This document shows, in pieces, positions 22,909 to 26,991 of a DNA stretch of 26,991 nt. Source of the stretch: Actinomycetes bacterium (GTDB lineage Bacteria > Actinomycetota > Acidimicrobiia > Acidimicrobiales > JAKAOS01); the NCBI GenBank assembly GCA_021790615.1, contig JAJYGW010000159.1:1-26991 (forward strand), written 5' to 3'. The notes beneath the pieces were generated by a model that saw only the letters and a program-made list of their open reading frames with translations, had not been told where the DNA came from and ran no database searches. Made by a program: the position numbers and the translations under genes. Within the stretch, counting starts at the first letter, position 1; each line of letters starts with the position of its first letter.

Positions 22909-25900
22909 GTGCGGTACGCCGAGCTCCACTGCCACTCGAGCTTCAGCTTCCTCGACGGCGCTTCGCACCCCGAAGAGCTCGTCACAGAAGCCTCCCACCT
23001 CGGCCTCGAAGCCCTCGCCCTCACGGACCACGAAGGGTTGTACGGAGTGGTGCGCTTCTTCGAGGCTGCCCGGGAGATGGGGGTCCGGACCGTCTACGGC
23101 GCCGAGATCGCCCTCGCCGGCACCGGGCCTGCCCCGGTTCCCTCGGCGCCGAGGACCCGCGTACCGGATCCCGCGGGGCAGCATCTCGTCCTGCTCGCCC
23201 GTGACCCCGATGGGTACGGACGCCTCGCGCGAGCCCTCAGCGAGGCCCACCTCGCAGGGGGCGAGAAGCTCCGCCCGGCCCACCACTTGGAGCGCCTCGC
23301 CGAGCTCGCCGGGGGTCATCTCGCCGTCCTGACCGGCTGCAGGAAGGGCGCCGTCCCCCGCCTGCTCGTCGATGAGGGTCCAGCGGCGGCAGCGCGCGAG
23401 CTCGACCGGCTCGTGCGGATCTTCGTTCGCGACCACGTCGTGGCCGAGCTGTGGGACCACGGAGATCCCGTCGACGGCGCCCGCAACGACGCCCTCGCCG
23501 AGCTGGCCGCCCGCCGGGACGTTCCCGTCGTCGCAACGAACGTCGTCCATTACGCCCGGCCTGCCGACCGGCGCCTCGCGACCGTCGTGGCCGCCATCCG
23601 GTCCGGGCACTCGCTCGACGATCTCGACGGCTGGCTGCCCGCCGGGGCGTCCGCCCATCTGAGGTCGGGGGCGGAGCAGGCGAGGCGTTTCGCCCGGTAT
23701 CCCGGCGCGGTCGAGCTCGCCGCCGAGCTCGGGGCGGCGTGCGCGTTCGACCTGAAGCTCGTCGCGCCGAAGCTGCCTGACTTCCCGGTCCCGGACGGGC
23801 ACACCGAGATGAGCTTCCTGCGGGCACTCGTCGAGGAGCGGGCACCCCGGCGGTACGGGACCCGTGATGCCGAGGAGATCGCCGGTGCCTGGCAACAGCT
23901 CGACCACGAGCTCGCCATGATCGAGCAGCTCGGCTTCGCCGGCTACTTCCTCATCGTCTTCGACATCGTCGAGTTCTGCCGTCGCAACGGGATCTACTGC
24001 CAGGGTCGCGGGTCAGCCGCTTCGTCGGCGGTCTGCTACGTCCTCGGGATCACGAACGCGGACGCCGTCCGGCTCGGGCTGTTGTTCGAGCGCTTCCTCT
24101 CGCCCGAGCGCGACGGGCCACCCGACATCGACGTCGACATCGAGAGCAGCCGCCGGGAGGAGGTGATCCAGTACGTCTACGGCCGGTATGGCCGGGAGTG
24201 CGCCGCGCTCGTAGCCGTGACGGTGACGTACCGGGCGCGCTCGGCCGTCCGCGACGCCGGCAAGGCGTTCGGGCATCCGCAGGGCCAGGTGGACCGGTGG
24301 GCGAAGCAGATCGAGCAGTGGGGATCGCTCGGCGGTCGGCGTGCGATCGCGGGCGATCGGAGCGGGCACTGGTCGTGGTGGTCGGGCGCAGTGGCAAAGG
24401 AGCTCGTGGTCCGCCGCGAAGCCGGCAAGCCCGCCCGCCCCGGCCGCGACGACGTCGCCCGTGAGCCCGCCCGCCCCGGCCGCGACGACGTCGCCCGTGA
24501 GCCCGCCCGCCCCGGCCGCGACGACGTCGCCCGTGAGCCGCTCGGCCCGGACGACACGTTGGCCGGCACGGGCATCCCGGCCCCAGTGCTCGCTGCGGCG
24601 ATCGAGCTCGAAGGCTTTCCCCGCCACCTCGGGATCCATCCGGGAGGCATGGTGATCTGCGATCGCCCCGTGTCCGAGGTCTGCCCGGTCGAGTGGGCCA
24701 GGATGGAGAACCGCAGCGTGCTCCAGTGGGACAAGGACGACTGCGCCGTCGTCGGCCTCGTGAAGTTCGACCTGCTCGGGCTCGGGATGCTCGAAGCCCT
24801 GCACCGGGCGATCGATCTCGTGCGGGCCTACCACGGCGTCGCGCTCGACATAGCGACGATCCCACAGGACGGCGGCGTCTACGAGATGCTCTCGCGAGGC
24901 GACTCCGTCGGCGTCTTCCAGGTGGAGAGCCGTGCCCAGATGGCGACGCTCCCGCGATTGCAGCCGAAGACCTTCTACGACCTCGTCGTCGAAGTCGCCC
25001 TCATCCGGCCCGGACCGATCCAGGGTGGCTCCGTGCACCCCTACATCCGCCGGCGCAACGGTCTCGAGCCGGTCACCTACCTCCACCCGGTGCTCGAGCG
25101 GAGCCTGAAGAAGACGCTCGGCGTCCCGCTGTTCCAGGAGCAGCTCATGGAGATGGCGATCGACGCCGCCGGGTTCAGCGCGGCGGAGGCCGATCAGCTC
25201 CGCCAGGCCATGGGTGCGAAACGCTCCGCCGCCCGCATGGAACGCCTCCGCGAACGGCTCTTCTGTGGGATGGCGGATCGCGGCATCACCGGCCAGATCG
25301 CCGAGGAGATCTGGGAGAAGCTGCGAGCTTTCGCCAACTTCGGGTTTCCCGAGAGCCACTCCGTCTCGTTCGCCTACCTCGTGTACGTGAGCGCATGGCT
25401 GAAGCTGCACTACCCGGCTGGGTACCTTGCGGCGTTGCTGAACTCCCAGCCCATGGGGTTCTGGGCACCGCACAGCCTCGTCGCCGACGCCCGGCGGCAC
25501 GGCGTCGTCGTGCGCGGGCCGGAGGTGAACCGGAGCGAAGCGGGCGCCTCCCTCGAGCCGGTCGAGCCCGGCCGTCCGGAGCCCGCCGTGCGGCTCGGGA
25601 TCGCCTCGGTGAAGGGGATCGGGCCGGATCTGGCAGACCGGATCGCAAAGGGTCGGCCCTATGACGGCCTGGAGGACCTGGCAAGGCGCTCGGGTGCGGG
25701 GCGCACGGTGCTCGAGGCGCTCTCGACGGCGGGCGCCATCGTCGGTCTGACCCGCCGGGAAGCTTTGTGGATCTCCGGTGCCGCCGCCCAGTCCCGCCCC
25801 GACCGGCTGCCAGGGACGGTCGTCGGGACGATCCCGCCGCCGCTCCCGGACATGACGCCGTTCGAGGAGCTGTCGGCCGACCTGTCGACGCTTGGCCTGT

Positions 25901-26295
25901 CGACCGGGACGCCGCCGATGGCGTTCATCCGCCCGGCGCTGGCCGTCCGCGGCGTCGTGTCGGTCGCCTCGCTCCTCGAGGTCGAGGACGGCGGGCGGGT
26001 GACGGTCGCCGGGATCGTGACGCATCGGCAGCGGCCGGCGACGGCAGGAGGGGTGACCTTCCTCAACATCGAGGACGAGACCGGCCTCGTGAACGTGATC
26101 TGCTCGACCGGGCTCTGGGTGCGCTACCGGAGGGTCGCCCGTTCTGCCGTCGTCATGCTCGTTCGGGGGCGGCTCGAGCGGGCGGACGGCGGGAACCGGT
26201 CGGCGCTGTCCTCGGCCAACCTCGTGGCCGAGCACTTGGAGGCTGTCGACTTCCCGGCCGTGGCCGAGTCGGTGAGATCGCGGGACTTCCACTGA
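22909..26295 (+). CDS. dnaE2: Error-prone DNA polymerase DnaE2
   Basis: The 1128-residue C-family polymerase is the catalytic subunit of the SOS mutasome with ImuA' and ImuB. The N-terminal PHP domain has H7 and H9 in AELHCHSSFSFLDG and LTDHEGLYG. The polymerase aspartates are D408 and D410 in PDIDVDIES and D621 in VKFDLLGLGML. The fingers region is around 640-880 (LIRPGPIQGGSVHPYIRRRNG; FQEQLMEMAIDAAGF; ANFGFPESHSVSFAYLVY). An OB fold near the C terminus has VTVAGIVTHRQRPATAGGVTFLNIEDETG. It is about 40-50 residues longer than usual because of a 36-residue triple repeat (508-543). The GTG start is leaderless and under a LexA box. It is distinguished from replicative DnaE1 by SOS control, motif forms and the imu genes nearby. 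Confidence 0.9.
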   Translation: MRYAELHCHSSFSFLDGASHPEELVTEASHLGLEALALTDHEGLYGVVRFFEAAREMGVRTVYGAEIALAGTGPAPVPSAPRTRVPDPAGQHLVLLARDPDGYGRLARALSEAHLAGGEKLRPAHHLERLAELAGGHLAVLTGCRKGAVPRLLVDEGPAAAARELDRLVRIFVRDHVVAELWDHGDPVDGARNDALAELAARRDVPVVATNVVHYARPADRRLATVVAAIRSGHSLDDLDGWLPAGASAHLRSGAEQARRFARYPGAVELAAELGAACAFDLKLVAPKLPDFPVPDGHTEMSFLRALVEERAPRRYGTRDAEEIAGAWQQLDHELAMIEQLGFAGYFLIVFDIVEFCRRNGIYCQGRGSAASSAVCYVLGITNADAVRLGLLFERFLSPERDGPPDIDVDIESSRREEVIQYVYGRYGRECAALVAVTVTYRARSAVRDAGKAFGHPQGQVDRWAKQIEQWGSLGGRRAIAGDRSGHWSWWSGAVAKELVVRREAGKPARPGRDDVAREPARPGRDDVAREPARPGRDDVAREPLGPDDTLAGTGIPAPVLAAAIELEGFPRHLGIHPGGMVICDRPVSEVCPVEWARMENRSVLQWDKDDCAVVGLVKFDLLGLGMLEALHRAIDLVRAYHGVALDIATIPQDGGVYEMLSRGDSVGVFQVESRAQMATLPRLQPKTFYDLVVEVALIRPGPIQGGSVHPYIRRRNGLEPVTYLHPVLERSLKKTLGVPLFQEQLMEMAIDAAGFSAAEADQLRQAMGAKRSAARMERLRERLFCGMADRGITGQIAEEIWEKLRAFANFGFPESHSVSFAYLVYVSAWLKLHYPAGYLAALLNSQPMGFWAPHSLVADARRHGVVVRGPEVNRSEAGASLEPVEPGRPEPAVRLGIASVKGIGPDLADRIAKGRPYDGLEDLARRSGAGRTVLEALSTAGAIVGLTRREALWISGAAAQSRPDRLPGTVVGTIPPPLPDMTPFEELSADLSTLGLSTGTPPMAFIRPALAVRGVVSVASLLEVEDGGRVTVAGIVTHRQRPATAGGVTFLNIEDETGLVNVICSTGLWVRYRRVARSAVVMLVRGRLERADGGNRSALSSANLVAEHLEAVDFPAVAESVRSRDFH
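24430..24537 (+). repeat. Three perfect 36-bp tandem repeats inside dnaE2
   Basis: Units 24430-24465, 24466-24501 and 24502-24537 are identical and encode PARPGRDDVARE three times in frame. A degenerate PLGPDD follows. The repeat sits between the catalytic aspartates D410 and D621, just before the conserved LEGFPRHLGIHPGGMVI segment. Confidence 0.97.
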
Positions 26296-26350
26296 CCGAC
26301 GAGGGGCCCTGGCCTACCGAGGCCGCGGTCCGGCTCGTGCACGCGAGCAC

Positions 26351-26356
26351 TAATCT
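26351..26356 (+). promoter_or_regulatory. Possible -10 element of the MMPL transporter gene
   Basis: TAATCT matches TANNNT, with a predicted start near 26363 and a 5' UTR of about 56 bases. No -35 is recognisable. Confidence 0.35.
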
Positions 26357-26371
26357 GGATGAAGGAAGCGA

Positions 26372-26398
26372 CAGCGGAGATGACGGCTTCCTCCGCTG
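26372..26398 (+). other. Stem-loop in the 5' UTR of the transporter gene
   Basis: CAGCGGAG (26372-26379) pairs perfectly with CTCCGCTG (26391-26398). A competing stem, AGGAAGC (26363-26369) with GCTTCCT (26386-26392), shares bases with it, so only one can form. Confidence 0.35.
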
Positions 26399-26418
26399 CA
26401 GGGAAAGGCCCTCGTCAC

Positions 26419-26991
26419 ATGCACGCCTTCTATCGCGGGCTCGGCCGCTTCACGGTCAAGTTCCGATTCGTGATCGTCCTCGTCTGGATCTTCGCGGCGG
26501 TGGCGATGGTGCGCGCCATGCCGTCGCTCTCGAGCCAGGTCAACAACCAGAACACTGCCTTCCTGCCGTCGGGCTCGCCTGACATGCAAGCCGCCCGCCT
26601 TGCGGCGCCGTTGCTCGGCAAGGCGAACGCCGAGCCGGTGACGATCGTTGCCGCCCGCGAGGGCGGCACGCTCACCTCGGCGGACATGGCCGCCATCCAG
26701 CGCGACGCGAAGCTCGTGAAGGGGACGGCGGGAGTCCTGCGCGTGGAGTTCTACGGCGAGGCGCCGAGCCACAAGGCGGTCCTGCTGACCGCCATGTCGA
26801 CCTCGGCCAGCTTCGACCCGCAGAAGGCGAAGACCCTGGTCTTCTCGATCATCGACACGTTCCAGAAGGCGAGGGCGCCGGCGGGGCTGCACTTCTACGT
26901 CACCGGGCAGGTAGCGGACGGCGTCTACCAGAACCAGCAGTCGAAGACGACCGGCAACGCCACCCAGGGGCTCTCGAACCTCTTCAGCATC
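26419..26991 (+). CDS. MMPL family transporter (partial)
   Basis: The first 191 codons run off the right edge. A first membrane helix (about residues 17-36, FVIVLVWIFAAVAMVRAMPS) is followed by an external domain with NNQNTAFLPSGSPDMQAARL, typical of MMPL/RND proteins that export lipids or other envelope molecules in actinobacteria. The ending QVADGVYQNQQSKTTG leads toward the second helix, which is not in the window. ATG 26419 is chosen for the expected N terminus (MHAFYRGLGRFTVKFRF). In-frame ATGs at 26359 and 26380 exist but add Ala/Ser/Lys residues with no family likeness and lack a well-placed ribosome site. Its direction and the gap to dnaE2 suggest its own promoter. The substrate is unknown. 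Confidence 0.85.
   Translation, partial: MHAFYRGLGRFTVKFRFVIVLVWIFAAVAMVRAMPSLSSQVNNQNTAFLPSGSPDMQAARLAAPLLGKANAEPVTIVAAREGGTLTSADMAAIQRDAKLVKGTAGVLRVEFYGEAPSHKAVLLTAMSTSASFDPQKAKTLVFSIIDTFQKARAPAGLHFYVTGQVADGVYQNQQSKTTGNATQGLSNLFSI

Noticed and set aside
24430..24537. CRISPR array reading of the 36-bp repeats
   Set aside because: The copies are directly adjacent with no spacers and are in frame inside dnaE2.

Overview
The window is a stretch of GC-rich chromosome (roughly 70% by eye) with dense, often overlapping genes. It most likely comes from an actinobacterium. The evidence is actinobacterial-type LexA boxes (CGAAC-N4-GTTCG) in front of an ImuA'-ImuB/DnaE2 mutasome, TANNNT -10 elements placed 6-8 bases before start codons (leaderless transcription), many GTG starts, and an HtrA/two-component pair resembling mycobacterial PepD/MprAB. 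An Acidimicrobiia-like lineage is my guess; no rRNA, tRNA or other marker here proves it. I see no insertion sequence, prophage, tRNA, rRNA or CRISPR array.

Region 1 (1-5745) is a branched-chain amino acid operon. A probable leaderless promoter drives a 16-codon leader peptide ending Ile-Val-Ile-Pro-Ile, followed by a hairpin and an intrinsic-terminator-like attenuator, then leuB, ilvE and cimA. Citramalate synthase makes isoleucine from pyruvate, and the leader reads Ile/Val rather than Leu codons, so leader and operon match. A 178-residue protein of unknown function and an acyl-CoA dehydrogenase follow in the same direction, closely packed.

Region 2 (5754-9169) holds envelope and exported proteins: a membrane-anchored amidase_3-like protein with a substituted zinc ligand, a His-rich putative lipoprotein, a secreted protein of unknown function overlapping it, and a small basic protein with a probable leaderless start.

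Region 3 (9220-16008) is mixed housekeeping: on the minus strand an M20 peptidase coupled to a GNAT acetyltransferase; on the plus strand a SAM methyltransferase, tail-to-tail with a minus-strand FkbM-family methyltransferase; an ABC-F ATPase on plus; then on minus an ECF-type sigma factor coupled to a one-span membrane protein with a long low-complexity tail (possible anti-sigma).

Region 4 (16009-26295) carries the SOS mutasome in two pieces. imuA'-imuB and dnaE2 each have their own, nearly identical LexA box and leaderless GTG start. They are separated by an envelope-stress module (HtrA-like protease, OmpR-family regulator with an 11-bp direct-repeat operator candidate, sensor kinase) and a small mannose-6-phosphate-isomerase-type cupin. 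The imuB start region is a 17-bp tandem duplication and dnaE2 carries three perfect in-frame 36-bp repeats. The roughly 385-bp gap between the sigma factor and imuA' is full of stem-loops without an assigned role. The window ends inside an MMPL-family transporter gene.
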